From Mixophyes australis (taxonomy: Eukaryota > Chordata > Amphibia > Anura > Limnodynastidae): 64,000 nt of DNA. The notes under the pieces are model-generated. The model was not told the DNA's origin, did not search any database, and saw nothing but the letters and a program-made list of their open reading frames with translations. The stretch lies in the NCBI GenBank assembly GCA_036250195.1, contig JAVHZZ010000006.1, positions 155,670,224-155,734,223 on the forward strand, in the 5' to 3' direction. Numbering within the stretch: position 1 is the stretch's first letter; each line of letters begins with the position of its first letter. A program made the translations under genes and the position numbers. Positions 1 through 11,389 of the stretch are shown in pieces.

Positions 1-690
1 TTTGAATCTGGGTGCAAGTATGTTCTGCCTACACAGTACTTGCCGTACGTAGACAGAAAGAACAGACTGCAGTATACGCAGAAGTGTATATGCAATAAAC
101 AATCACATTAGAATACATAAAAAATGTTCTATTATAAAATAAATGAACAACTCTTAACAGTATAATCATTAATAAAAATATGGATTTTTTTTTATAATGT
201 TCACTACATAAATAAGATGCTTTTATTGCGTACTATACATACAATCATCATCATTTATTTATATACAATACGTTTTTATATTCTAACTTACTTGCATACA
301 CATGTTCTGTGCTAGCTAGTGGCACACATACGTGTAGTGCTTAACTCAAAGACTATGCCGTGTCAGTCATGACTATCAGTCTGCACTTAAACCTGCCCTG
401 TAGCTGGTACAAAAGCTACGGCTGAAACCAAAGGGCACTTACGAGAAGCCTGGGACTTTTATCGGCTACATCTGCATTGGAAGGCCCTCGGCACACCCTT
501 TCTGTACATTGCCTATGTTAGTCCGTCTCATCCCTCCCCTGGTCCACCTTTCAAGTCATAGACAGTAGTAAGTGTCATTTGCATTTGGACATGAATTGCA
601 TGCAATTGAGTTCAGTGGCATAAGGTCTGTTTCTGAGCATGCGCAGAGATATTTCATGCAAGATACACTAGGCAAATATATGTACATCCA
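1..690. mobile_element. Diverged copy of a large non-coding MITE-like repeat
   Basis: This stretch has no coding potential. It resembles the block at 7090-7848: both carry the 'cattaataaaaata' segment, a 'cctgtagctggt' segment, a 'ctgtacat' stretch followed by 'ctcattcccctcccc'-like sequence, and a 'gtagtaag' stretch, in the same order. The left end is cut by the window edge, so its termini cannot be checked. The class is unknown; a non-autonomous DNA transposon is the likeliest reading. Confidence 0.35.
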
Positions 691-1004
691 ACAGGGGCTG
701 GCTGGACTCGGGCCAGTCCCATAGTGGGCTACCTTGGGCTTGGTCACTGGGCTACCTGCAAATTTTTTCTTTAAAATGTTCCTAATAGGCTGCTGAGCTG
801 AGTCTGACCCCTGGGCTAAAATTTGCCAGGTAGCACCTGATGTCCGAACATGAATCAGACTTTTGTTTGCCGAGTTCCTTCAGTCAGAAATCGACACACG
901 TTTTCCAGGCATTTTGGATTCTCAATCTGACCTGACTGAGGCCTAGCAGACATTGGTTCCTGACCATCACCAGGGCTGTGAGTACATTACAGTATTATGC
1001 AATT

Positions 1005-1085
1005 GTTGCTCTCCAGCTGTTGTGGAACTACAAGGCTTGGCATTCTTTTTATGCTGGGACTTGTAGTTCCACACCAGCTAAAGCC
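1005..1085. repeat. Short palindromic repeat with 'actacaa...cttgtagt' arms
   Basis: The inverted arms are ggaactacaaggcttgg and its imperfect complement ending ttgtagttcc. The same layout recurs at 19163-19285 and 63585-63735 with better preserved arms, which marks a dispersed MITE-like family. The arms resemble the vertebrate ZNF143-type motif, consensus ACTACAATTCCCAGAATGC. Confidence 0.5.
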
Positions 1086-1099
1086 TGCTGAGGGTGGGG

Positions 1100-1930
1100 G
1101 GAGTGGATTTCTCTTTGGGAATATGAAGATCAAAAAGCAAAAATAAATACAGTGGTGTGATGGAACGGTACAGGGCAATGCAATGGGTTAAGGCATCTTG
1201 GCAAGGCGGATGAGATGAGGGGGGACCAACCCAGTTTCTAGCCTGGATGCCCATGAAGTCTTAATATGACTCTGCCTCTGACCACACAGCGATGTAAAGT
1301 CTTTTTGTGGGAGGAAAAGGGTAAGCAACCACCCAAAAATCAGAACGCCTCTCTAAATGTGCCTTCTCCACCAGCCAGCTCATTTAAATAATCTTATCCC
1401 ACAAAATAAAATGTCAGCTTTCACAGTGCAAAGGTAGGCAAACTCAAGTGCCTAATCCGCACTTACTAAGGAATGCCTCAGACTGTCCAAATATACACAC
1501 CATTGCCAACTTGGGCACAAATCTATAAACTTACACATAAAAATAAGTTAATTTGTACAAAAGTAGGCAGGTGACACCACAAAACTACACTTTCTAAAAC
1601 CGTTGGTGATGTAACTAGTTTATTGTGAACTAACACAGTACAGTTTCATTAATATTGGTTCAGTCCACAAAATTTGTGACTAGGCAAAAGGTACAATTAA
1701 TAAAGACAGACTAAGTATTTATTAAGCTTGATGCAATCAATATAGTCTTAGCAATTACATTATTTAGAAACGGCGTGTTTAAATTTATCAGGTCAGATTA
1801 TATATTGGCTCTCAATGATTCTGTACTAATAGTTTTCATATCCCTTCATTTAAATATAATTTAGTCAATAACACTGACATCACATTGCTAGCTGCAGATC
1901 ATGTAAAACAAGAGAATCAGGTCAAATATA
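1100..1930. other. No recognisable feature
   Basis: AT-rich, non-coding sequence. I see no gene, no clear repeat termini and no tandem structure. Confidence 0.5.
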
Positions 1931-1944
1931 TTGTCACAGACTGG

Positions 1945-2560
1945 TCAGGATGCAGTTACCATTTGCTCCCATAATAACCCACAAAAAAAAAAGAGAAATT
2001 TATTCTCAATTGCAGGTGACCAGTTCTGAGAACTGTGCCTTTTCTCATGTCTGTCACCTCTATTACTCTTCTCCTGGGTTTTTGTGACTTCCTGTGGAAC
2101 ATAGTGAGAGTTAATGGCTCTGGGAATGTCAGGGACATGTGCCAGGGAGTGGGGTGGTGGTGGTGGGGGATACAATAAAGAAGCCCCCTCCTCTGGCGTC
2201 TCCGGACCCAGCCCCTGGTGTGCAGTTGGTGTCCCCGCTGGCTGCCAGGGAGACATCTATAACGTCCCTGCGTGTGATGGAGACATGGCAGGAAGTGCAG
2301 GAGCCGCGTGTGAGATCTGGGGAGATCCCAGCTTCCCACAGACCCCTCCAGACAGAGACACGGCACTACTTGGCCGCAGGAAACACACACACACACATAC
2401 AAGCACATGTCAGGCTGAGCGGGACACAGGAGAGGGCTTCCTGAGAGGGAGAGGAGAGGATAGAGAGAGGGAGAGATGCTAAAAATTAAACACAAGAGAA
2501 GGGATAGGCACTGACCGCTAACAAATAGGTATGCAAAAGACATAGAAATCAGAATATGAG
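1945..2560 (-). other. GC-richer segment with open minus-strand frames, not recognised
   Basis: Two overlapping open frames run on the minus strand (195 and 103 residues), rich in Pro, His and Ser with no known domain. The segment also contains a short CA run near 2381-2400 and a purine-rich stretch at 2430-2475, so the open frames probably reflect base composition. An untranslated exon or CpG-richer regulatory piece is possible. I have no family match. Confidence 0.2.
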
Positions 2561-2619
2561 AAATTTACTCAGGGATTGATAGAGTGAGACATGGAAGCTG
2601 AGGAGAGGAATTTGAACAT

Positions 2620-3245
2620 AATACTCATTTAGATTTAGGAGTAAATCTAGCTAGAAGGGGCAATTTTGCATCTCGGCAAAACCATGTTGCGTTGCAGGGG
2701 GGGGACAAATGTGCGGTGAGATTTAGAGTCGGGTAGGCGGCCCAGTATTTGTGAGCTACATGCAGGGCCGGATTAAGGGAATGGAGGCCCCTGGGCTAAG
2801 GGGCCCTCCATTCCCCGCGAGGCCCCCAATGTGAGCCGTCCGCCGCCCCCCACCCCCCGCGAGGACCCCCCCAAGCGCTTACCTGTCAGTGCAGTCCTCC
2901 GTCCCGGCGCGCTGTAAGCTCCTTACTGAGGAGATCTCGCGAGAGTTCATGAACTCTCGCGAGATATCCTCAGTAAGCAGACTACAGCGCGCCGGGACGG
3001 AGGACTGCACTGACAGTACTCAGCAGCATCGATCGGGACGGGGGCGCCCCCGCCCCCGACCGATCAATAATGCTGCTGAGGAGTTTGAAGGGCCCCCTGG
3101 ATGCCCGAGGCCCCTGGGCTATAGCCCAGTTAGACCTCGGGTTAATCCGGCCCTGGCTACATGCATAATTGGGCAGTAATTTTCTTTCCTGCAAAATAAA
3201 ATTGCATTTACACCCCTTGCATTGTCACATGGTTTGCCCGCATAA
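2620..3245. mobile_element. Palindromic MITE split by a hAT insertion
   Basis: The left half (2650-2762) has 'gcaaaaccatgttgcgttgca' and the right half (3156-3240) has the complement-like 'ccttgcattgtcacatggtt'. These match the two arms of the intact palindromic repeat at 19670-20001. The hAT element at 2763-3155 sits between the halves, so this MITE is the older of the two. Confidence 0.5.
2763..3155. mobile_element. Non-autonomous hAT-type transposon, 393 bp
   Basis: The ends are terminal inverted repeats cagggccggatta and taatccggccctg, flanked by a perfect 8-bp target duplication, gctacatg, at 2755-2762 and 3156-3163. Eight-bp duplications and CAG...CTG ends are typical of hAT transposons. 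There is no transposase. The centre (about 2883-3017) is a long, nearly perfect palindrome containing repeated CG-rich 'ctcgcgag' units, so a transcript would fold into a hairpin. Confidence 0.85.
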
Positions 3246-3249
3246 TTCG

Positions 3250-3830
3250 TTTTTTTGTTTTTTTTAAACTGAATGCATATTTATGCAGCACTCTAAAGAG
3301 TAGTCGTCTCCCCAAATGGCCTGTCTATTTTTGCTGCCTACAACACAGTGAGACATTTTTCCAAGGTCATAAGAAGCTGACATTGTGATTCATAATGCAA
3401 ATCTCAGAGTCCTTATACTGAGCTGCCATTTCTCCCACCTGCCCGTCATGACATCACCACTTAGCAGAGTAGTAAAGAATTTGAATATCCTTTGTTCTCA
3501 CTGCAACAAACAGTTCAGTCAGGACATGGATGATCAGGAGTATTTCTTTGTATATTACCAGGTATTGATATTTAGACCCAGCTCTCAGCACAGAACTGAT
3601 AGTCACCGGGAGGGGAGGCACTCTATTTATTGCATCTCCACTTCATATAGCAGCAACAGTCCTGCACTGACCAATTTATAACTTAAAAGAGTAACACACA
3701 AAATGAATTGATCAGGACTTTTGCTCCTGTATATTTTGTATAGGCAAGTTATATGGACATAAAAAGTCATTTTTTGGGAGCAAAAGTGAAAAAAGGTGAT
3801 AATGTCAATGTTGGGAAGCTAAAAACTCCT
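3250..3830. other. No recognisable feature
   Basis: Non-coding sequence of average composition. An open frame at 3385-3681 has no recognisable domain and no homologous feel, and I treat it as chance. Confidence 0.5.
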
Positions 3831-3833
3831 TTG

Positions 3834-4004
3834 GGCAAATCTGTTAAGCTGCGGGTTTGAAAAAGTGGAGATGTTGCCTATAGCAACAAAATTATATTCT
3901 AGTTATTTATTTAGTACATTCCACAAAATGAAAGCTAGAATCTGATTGGTTGCTATAGGCAACATATCCACTTTTGCAAACCCGCAGCTTGATAAATTTA
4001 CCCC
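3834..4004. repeat. Palindromic MITE with inverted CCAAT-like cores (copy 1)
   Basis: The arms are 'gctgcgggtttgaaaaagtg' at the left and the complement at the right ending near 'aaacccgcagc', with 'gattggttgctatagg' inside. Copies 2 (11050-11223) and 3 (53385-53559) share the same structure. No coding capacity. The target duplication is unclear. Confidence 0.75.
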
Positions 4005-4419
4005 CTTGTGTTTTCCATTCGAAATCACACCCACCTTGTCACATACTTTCAAATTCACAGCTATCACAACATATACATTTATTTCTTCTACAATGTGTAT
4101 ATGTATTGCATTCAACTTACAGCATTTATGAATAAAGTTGTTGAAGTAGTCAATTACTACTCCTCACGCCTCTTATGTTTTCGGAATAAGTAACTTTTCT
4201 TTACAATGACTTTTTTAGCCCGGGTACCTAGTGACATTTGCGTTTAATAACAAGGGTTTAAATGACAAATTCATCATTAATTAGCACTTCAGCTTGCGTT
4301 TAGGAAGTCATGTGGCCAGTTAAACTCAATGGGCCACATGAGAGTTGGACGCTGATGTAAAATGTGTTAAAAAATCCAATGCATTTACTTGTCTATGCAG
4401 AGCTGCATGTATCTTAAGC

Positions 4420-4735
4420 TCTGTTTTGGACATCATGAGCTTTAGGTTGCATTGGGACATCCAGGTGGAGTTGACAGAGAGGCAGTTGGAGACATGGGAT
4501 AAACATGGAGAGAGGTCACAGGAGGAGATCTAGATTTGTGTATTGTCTGCATAGATGTCATAGTGGAGGCCAAAGGAGCATGTTAGATCAAAAAGAGAAG
4601 AGGTATAGAAAGAGAAAAAACAGAGGACGAAGAACAGAGCCTTGTGAGTACCCAACAGATAGAGAAAGTGGTTATGTCGATAGTAGAGGCTAATTGTGTG
4701 GGGGAAAAGGGACTGATTGCATAGGTATAAGACAG
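4420..4735 (-). pseudogene. L2-clade LINE reverse transcriptase fragment
   Basis: Read on the minus strand, the sequence gives a degraded LINE reverse transcriptase core: IYADNTQI, then SCDLSPCLSHVSNCLS, then WMSQCNLKL. In L2/Rex-type LINEs the catalytic box is YADDTQ, so the second Asp is changed to Asn here. Stops interrupt the frame. This is part of the same family as 20221-21770 and 52085-52565. Confidence 0.65.
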
Positions 4736-5223
4736 ATGTTTAGCTTACCAGCATAAATAAACTTGTTCTCTCCTTTGAACGTATTCAGTCCTGTCATATC
4801 GCCCAATTAAACTTCTCTCTCACCTCCTCCTATTTATAATAAATCTGCAAGAGCAGGGAAAAGCAGGACTAACATTTTCATTCCATTGGTCCCCAAGTCA
4901 TACCGTGCCCAAGGCAGCTGCCTCTTCCTCTTTCCCATACTTTAAACCACACATATTTACATTTTCCAAATGTTCAGCAAAATATATAGACAGGATCATC
5001 TGCACAAAGAATGCTAGCTCCGTGATATCCCTCAGCAACCCAGTGAGTGTGTTCAGGATTGTTTAAAAAATACAAGTGAATCTCCTAGACACCGCATAAG
5101 TCTGAGGCCTACAATGTTATGATGATTAATCTCTTGAGCCATTGTGACACTTCACTTTTAAAGAGGTCCTCTGTACCATCTAGGCCTCTGCACCAACTAG
5201 ACTTTGGCATAACCTAGGCCTCC

Positions 5224-5577
5224 AGAATGTAAGCCCTCAGGGGCAGGGTCCTCTCTACCTCATGTCTGTGCTCTGTTTACCTGGTATGTCCCTTGTCATG
5301 TACGCTGTTTATTTTTCTTCTGTATTCCATGTAATTTGTTCTGTGCATTGCATCCATGTATCTATTATTCTCTCAGCTGTATGTTCCTTGTTATGTCTGA
5401 TGCTGAACTTTTTCGGTATGCTATGCAATTTGTTCTGTTAATTGCATCCATGCATTTAATTATTCTGCTCAATTGTACGCACATACCTGTTTTTATGCCT
5501 ACTGTTCTCTTGTATGTCAAATATGTCAATTGCTACAAAATCTGTGGCACTATATAAATAAATGTTATGATGATAAT
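5224..5577 (+). mobile_element. LINE/SINE 3'-tail fragment
   Basis: The sequence runs from 'gtaagccctcaggggcaggg' to 'ggcactatataaataaatg' followed by atgatgataa. This is the typical 3' end of L2-like LINEs, and of SINEs that borrow it, in frogs and fishes. There are internal partial duplications of a 'tgcatccatg' segment. Non-coding. Confidence 0.6.
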
Positions 5578-5868
5578 TGGATTTAGTAACAGTAGTTGCT
5601 ATTTTGAATTTTCAGGGGGATATATGTAACATTTTTCACAGACTGTAATAGAGTAACGCCCCTGTAGGAGACTGGCTTAGAAATGATCATGCCAAAATTT
5701 CTGAACAAAACAGACATTAAAGTATCAATGGTTAATCAAAAAAGGAGAATTCTACAAATAGTATCCCCTGTAGCAGTGGGTGCATCTAAAGCAAAGGATC
5801 AAGGAGTCTAGAGTAAGTCCTAGCAGCTATCAACCCAGGTGGTTTGTTATCCCTGTGTCCTGGTTTGT

Positions 5869-6234
5869 TTAAGGAAGACTGAACAAACTAAATATCAGAG
5901 GAGTCTGGATGGAGGGGTCTCCTGCCCCCCCCCCCCACCCCTCGGAGTCTGGATGGAGGGGTCTCCTGCCCCCCACCCCTCGGATCTGGTTGGAGAAGGG
6001 GGGACAGGCGCTGACAGGGTCTCTCTGGGATTCAGTCTGGGAGCCGCCTGACTCCACTGGAGGTGCGGTTTCCTCATTAGGGACCCCACCCAAATCTGCC
6101 AGAGACTGCAGAGAGGAGGAGGCAGCTTCTGGCTTTCCCCACTCTACAATTAACCCTTTCTGAGCATCCAGTCTTAAAAACTTCAGTCTCCAAGCTGAAA
6201 ATATAAAAATAAACATATTAAACTGTTCATGCAA
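5869..6234 (-). other. Exon-like minus-strand open frame, not recognised
   Basis: A 121-residue frame on the minus strand, of which the part after about residue 14 follows a good acceptor-like 'tttatattttcag'. It is Pro/Gly/Ser-rich with no known domain. The lower half (5905-5990) is a two-unit tandem duplication of 'ggagtctggatggaggggtc', which argues for a repeat rather than a gene. No homologue comes to mind. Confidence 0.2.
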
Positions 6235-6713
6235 TGCATCTCTCTTTTCACTTTGACTAACTCTTAATTATGCCACATTTTTTACCTGTTTACGATTTCA
6301 TGGCAGCCAATTATATTTCTTGTTTCCACTGAAAAAATGTCTTCATGTGTCTCTGACATACCGGCTCATTTATCAAATTAGCAGCCTTGTTTCTGATCCC
6401 AAAATAACCATTGCTTGCTTTTATGACATCTAGGATTTCTTCTCAAACAAAGTGGTAAGAGAAAGGTCTATTGTTCACTGCAATGTGCTTTAAGCAGTTA
6501 AATGTGCTTTAAGAGGTTAAAAATCAAGTTTTGCCTAATAATTTCAACTGAATTATAACTAGAAAAAAAATAAACAAAAGTGTTACACACTGACATATGT
6601 TGATACAATGGAATCAAACCCCAGAAAATGAATATAATACATAAAATTATCTGCAGACTATTTATGGGTGCAATACTACTTCTACTCAGATAGTTCTACC
6701 AACTAGTGTCAGT

Positions 6714-6978
6714 CAGGGCCATCTTAACAACATTATGAGCCCCTGGGCAAAGCAGTGCACCGGGGCCCCTAGATATAGATTTAGATATATAGATGTATAT
6801 AGATACAGATATAGATATAGATATATAGAGATAGATTGATGTACTTGCTCAGTGACCCTTGTAGGTTTTTTCTTTTGCAGGATTATTTATTCTCATTAAG
6901 AGCCGTGCCTATGGGGCCCCCTTGCCCGTGGGGCCCCCAGGCAGCTGCCCATCGTGCCCAATGGAAAAGATGGCCCTG
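6714..6978. mobile_element. Non-autonomous hAT-type transposon, 265 bp
   Basis: The ends are cagggccatctta and the inverted 'aagatggccctg', flanked by a perfect 8-bp duplication, gtgtcagt, at 6706-6713 and 6979-6986. The termini resemble those of the element at 2763-3155 (cagggcc...). The interior holds a degenerate GATA-type microsatellite at about 6770-6835. Confidence 0.85.
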
Positions 6979-7089
6979 GTGTCAGTGTGCTGAATAATGT
7001 GCGCCATATTGATCATTCTCCCAGCTGCCAGTTCTCTGACAAAGCTGCTCCATGATACTGGAATGTTTTACCATTTCACAACAAAACAT

Positions 7090-7848
7090 TATGGACTTAA
7101 TTCACTAAGGCACGCAAAGTGAACATAAATTTTGAAGTTTTTTAAAACGCACATAATTCGGCCATACGCACATCCGTATTTATCTACAAGCAGATCTGAA
7201 GAAACATCTTTTGTTAAATATGGGTCAAGGTGCGCTCTACTTTGACCGACACAATACACTACAAGATACGTCCAATACATATGTGTAATATATAGTCCCA
7301 GCAGAGCGTACAGAAAAAAAAAGTATTCAGTGATTATCACCTGTTAATGATATAGTCATTAATAAAAATAACATAAAAAAAAAGTTGTTGTTTTTTTTCG
7401 CTTTTTTTCTTTCATGCAATATATCTATCATTAAAGTCTACAGTACAAAAAATGCATTTTTACAATTGCTCCTGATTGCAAAGACATGTTCTAGCATGTA
7501 TATGCGACCGCTATCACTTGGCACTTACACTTACACATTACCTGTAGCTGGTGCAAGTGATTCAACAGTAAAACACGTACATTTGAGATGCCCAAATCCT
7601 GAATCGGACGTTGCTGCATGCACTTGAGCTTGGCACGATCTTACTGTACATCGACTACGTGCATACGCTCATTCCCCTCCCCATTCTGCCCCTGAAATCG
7701 TAGGCTGTAGTAAGGGTTCTTTGCGCTCAAAGACTTATTAGTTGTTGCTGCATTCACTGGCGTATAGTCCGGTTCTGGGCAAACACAGAATGATTTTACA
7801 GAAAATAAGCCACATATCGGGATACATGTTCCTTAATGAATCAGACCT
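7090..7848. mobile_element. Large MITE-like repeat, about 760 bp
   Basis: Begins 'cttaattcactaagg' and ends with the inverted 'ccttaatgaatcag', giving terminal inverted repeats. The interior is non-coding with a T-rich centre near 7380-7415. It is related to the left edge of the window (1-690). The 'attcattaagg' ends also occur on the 19670-20001 palindrome, so these may be long and short members of one superfamily. Confidence 0.55.
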
Positions 7849-7849
7849 T

Positions 7850-9240
7850 ATATGTACAATGATTTAACTGTAGATCTGCAGTGATTTAACTTTCATTTTT
7901 GGTTGGTCAGTTTAGTAGTTTTGTTTATCAAATTGGTTGTAAATTGGCATGGGTCTGATCACCCAAATGTTTAAATTATCAGAACACAACAATTTTTGAT
8001 TTCATTGGGCAGAACAGAAAAACTTGTCAGCCCATGTCCACTGAGCACAACACTCGTTATTTGCCAAGCTCATAGTACCAGGGGCAACTTGCCATATCTA
8101 CCCCCCACCACGACTAGTCACATTTTTGGGAATAGCACTGATTTCAGATGTCAGGGAGGTGGGTTTGACTTTGGAAATTGGAAAATTGGAGTATAGCTAG
8201 GTAAAGTGGGGTGTAGCCAAATCTGTTTAGCAATTCACATCTATACACAAAATGTAGGCGAACTGTGAATTTATGCCTATAAGTCAGAGCTTCCATGTTG
8301 TTTGTTATTCCACGTAAATTAAAATATTGTCCATAAGCTGAACTAAAACAGTGCCATCCAGTGGCCAAACAAATTAATTATTTGGCATTGTCAAGGGAGT
8401 AATCTGAACAGAAGCATGGAAGTACCTGTTTTTAACTAAATTAAAAATATATTTTCAAGTCTAATCTGTTGTGACAATGAGTTATTTGTTAAGCATAAAA
8501 TCCCTAAATCTGTGTGTACATAGTGTATGTTTTTCTTTCAATTATTAAGTCAAGAATCTACAGAGTGGAGGCAACCATTTTCTGGCCTAAACCAATATTT
8601 AAATGCAGTATATTAATTAACTGGGAACCAATGACATCGCTGAGTGACTTAGTGTAGTGAAGTGATAGACTGCATTATAATGGTTATTGGTTCAGCCCAT
8701 AAATGACTATCCCACTGTGTGTAGGTGATGCATGCACTTTGAGTAGTTTACCAAAATATTTGTGTTTAAAGAAATTAGAAACATGAACGGCATATATATC
8801 AAACACTGGTTTTTTTTTGTTTTGTTTTTAAATTGCTGATTTTCTGCAATTTTGCTATTGGGATTTAAAAATGGGAAATTTATTTAAGGCAAAACCCAAG
8901 GTATGTGGTTAGTAAATATATATCTTCCAATCCAACATGCTGGGTTTTGCCTTTAATAAAATTGAAATGTTAAATTCCAGCTGCAAAATTGCAGGATCAG
9001 TGATTTAATAATACAACTTCTATACTTAAAAAAAATCCTTTTCATGTAGGTATCGTAACACAGTGTAGAGGGTTAAAAAAATAAACAAATTTGCTAGTGA
9101 ATAGGTATATGCAGGGATACTTGCCCAATAGTGCCCTCTACTGTAAATGCTGCAATATTACACCATAATATCTAATGACTGAGATATCTGTGATTAGTTT
9201 GTGAAACTGCTATACAGAAATTATCTAGAAGTGTGGCCCA
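7850..9240. other. No recognisable feature
   Basis: AT-rich non-coding sequence. Around 8886-8955 there is a short inverted pair ('ggcaaaaccca' and 'tgggttttgcc'), possibly a degraded MITE. No gene signal. Confidence 0.45.
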
Positions 9241-9249
9241 GGTTTATGC

Positions 9250-10920
9250 AATAAAGTGATGTTCTGCTGTCACTAGAGTGGAATGTTCGGGAGACACTCA
9301 AATTTTGGGGAATACTCCAGGACTCCCGGGAGAGGAGGGGTGGGGATGTCCGAGCGCCCAAAATGCCGCAGGGGATAAAGGCCTCTGTCTTTGTGTGCAG
9401 GGCACTTGTTTTGCTGTGTGGGGAAAGGGGAAATATGGGAAGGCCAGCTCCACAAGGTGAGTGCACCAAGGGAACAGCCCTCGCTGCGGCTATACTCACG
9501 AACGCAAGTCTACAACGGCGACTCCCTCTATCCCTTCTGCTCTAGAGGTCCTCGCTCGCTGGGGTCTTCCACACACCTTTTCTTACGACCAACACCTGGC
9601 AAACAAGGGAGCCAACACCACAAAGAACAATCCCTACCCCAACACCCCAAATATTCACTCAATCCCGAGGGACCACTATGGAATGCACCGTACCCTTGAT
9701 CTCAGCGACAGTGATTCTCCTACTCACCTGACTTCGGTTGTCTGGGTCCACTGGCACGCTGTCGCTACGCAGGCCCCCGCCCACGGCCCGAGCCCCTGCT
9801 GTTAAGCCGACCCTGTCCTGGGGCTCAAGACTTTAGATGCCCTCACGGACGGATGGAGGGGTTCTGTAAACCGCTCCAGTACTCTACTGCTTAACCACCA
9901 AGTGCCCGAGTGTCCCCTACACTACTCCGGGACTTAGCATCCTACTAGCCCTGGGCCGAATGCCCACTACTTACTATAAGGGCCTACTGCCCCGCTAACC
10001 ATCAGGGACCTGCTGTCTCTCTACTCGCAAGGACCCAATGTTATTCTACACTACAGGGCAGCCACCCTGCTACGCTGGTGGGAGCCTATCGCTCCCCTCA
10101 CCCAGAGGCCTGTGCTTCTCTACACTCAAAGAACCTGGCGCCCTGCTACAACTCCAAGAGCCTGGCGCCCTCTCAACTCTAGGGCCTGGTGCCCGCTCAA
10201 CTCTAGGGCCTGGCGCCCTACTACTACTGGCTATGGGGCCCTGTGCCCCCCTATCTGAATATGAGGCCTTATGCCCCTATAAGCCTCTGCCTATATGGGG
10301 TATGGTACCTCTCCTAACTATGGGGCCTTGTGTCCCCCTAGCTTAACTATGGGGCCTTGTGTCCATTAAACACCTACAGTGGCCACCCCAAACTGTGCCA
10401 CAGGCCTAGTGCCTGAAAGGTGGCCCCCGGGCCTTGTGCCCAACCTAAGTGAGGATAATATATTTACCTGCTCCGCCCAGGAAACTCTGCTTGCCAAACT
10501 GTCTTCGGGGTTTCCAGACCCTCCAGCCGCCGGTGCCTCTTCTCCTGTTCGGCGCTTCAGCAGACTCCTTGACAGGGTGCTCTTAGCCTGTTCTCCGTGC
10601 AAGCGTCTTCGCATGGCAGGGTAGCTCACAGCCCTTACAAGGGCTCCCTGTCACTTCCGCCAGTGTCTCCGGCGCTGGGCGTCCCTCTGCGCCCTCTTCT
10701 TCTGCCTCAGCCGACGGACTGCCAAGATGGCGGCGCCCAGCGGCTTATAAAGCCGCAAGCTCAATGACGTCATTTGCTGGCGCTGCGAGTCCGGACTGGC
10801 GCCAAAAGTTTAAATGGCCGAAGGCGAGCCCTGATTGGCTTGCTTGCCTGCTGCCACTGGGACCTGTGGAAAGAGAAAGGATACTCACCGCTGGACCGCC
10901 CAGCCAGGTGAGTAGTTTCT
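9250..10920. mobile_element. LTR-like repeat with promoter-like right end (copy A)
   Basis: The left part has open frames of no known family. At 10130-10370 there are degenerate short tandem units built on 'gggcctggcgccct' or 'atggggccttgtg'. The right part (10440-10910) is CpG-rich and carries 'aagatggcggcgcc', 'cttataaag', 'tgacgtca' and 'attgg' elements. The region 15890-16720 has the same order of parts ('catatttacttgctccg...cagga'), so this is a repeat family, probably an LTR or a promoter-bearing element. A genuine host promoter is the alternative. Confidence 0.4.
10680..10910 (+). promoter_or_regulatory. Candidate CpG-rich promoter inside a repeat
   Basis: Within about 150 bp there are a YY1-like aagatggcggcgcc, a TATA-like cttataaagc, a CRE-like tgacgtca and an inverted CCAAT box, then a donor-like 'cag|gtgagtag' near 10908. 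The spacing fits a + strand promoter. Because the surrounding sequence is repeated at 15890-16720, I read it as the promoter of a mobile element. Confidence 0.3.
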
Positions 10921-11049
10921 TTCTTCTTTCTGCGCCCTCATCTCGGGCACAGCCGTTGCAGCGCCCCTCTCCACATTTTCTCAGTAGTGGGCTAGTAAAA
11001 CTGCATAGTGTCCACCGCCCAACTGAGTGTGTGCAGTTTTTAACACTAA

Positions 11050-11223
11050 GGGTTATATTTACTAAACTGCGGGTTTGAAAAAGTGGAGATGTTGCCTATA
11101 GCAACCAATCAGATTTAGTTATCATTTAACTAGTACATTCTACAAAAAACAGCTAGAATCCGATTGGTTGCTAAAGGCAACATCTCCACCTTTTCAAACC
11201 CGCAATTTAGTAAATATACTCCC
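11050..11223. repeat. Palindromic MITE with inverted CCAAT-like cores (copy 2)
   Basis: Arms 'aaactgcgggtttgaaaaag' and its inverted copy ending in 'aaacccgcaatttagtaaat' enclose 'caaccaatcagatt'. Same family as 3834-4004 and 53385-53559. Confidence 0.8.
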
Positions 11224-11389
11224 AAGGGTACATGCACCTGTGGAATTACTAATTATCCTACTTTTCTCCCCTTCACAGTAGCAATTCGAAACAACATATA
11301 ATTTTTGACAACATGCAATGGCATACAGCCTGCCAAGATGACAGGTATTGCATTATCACCAACATTATTAGCCAATTTAAAGACATGTG

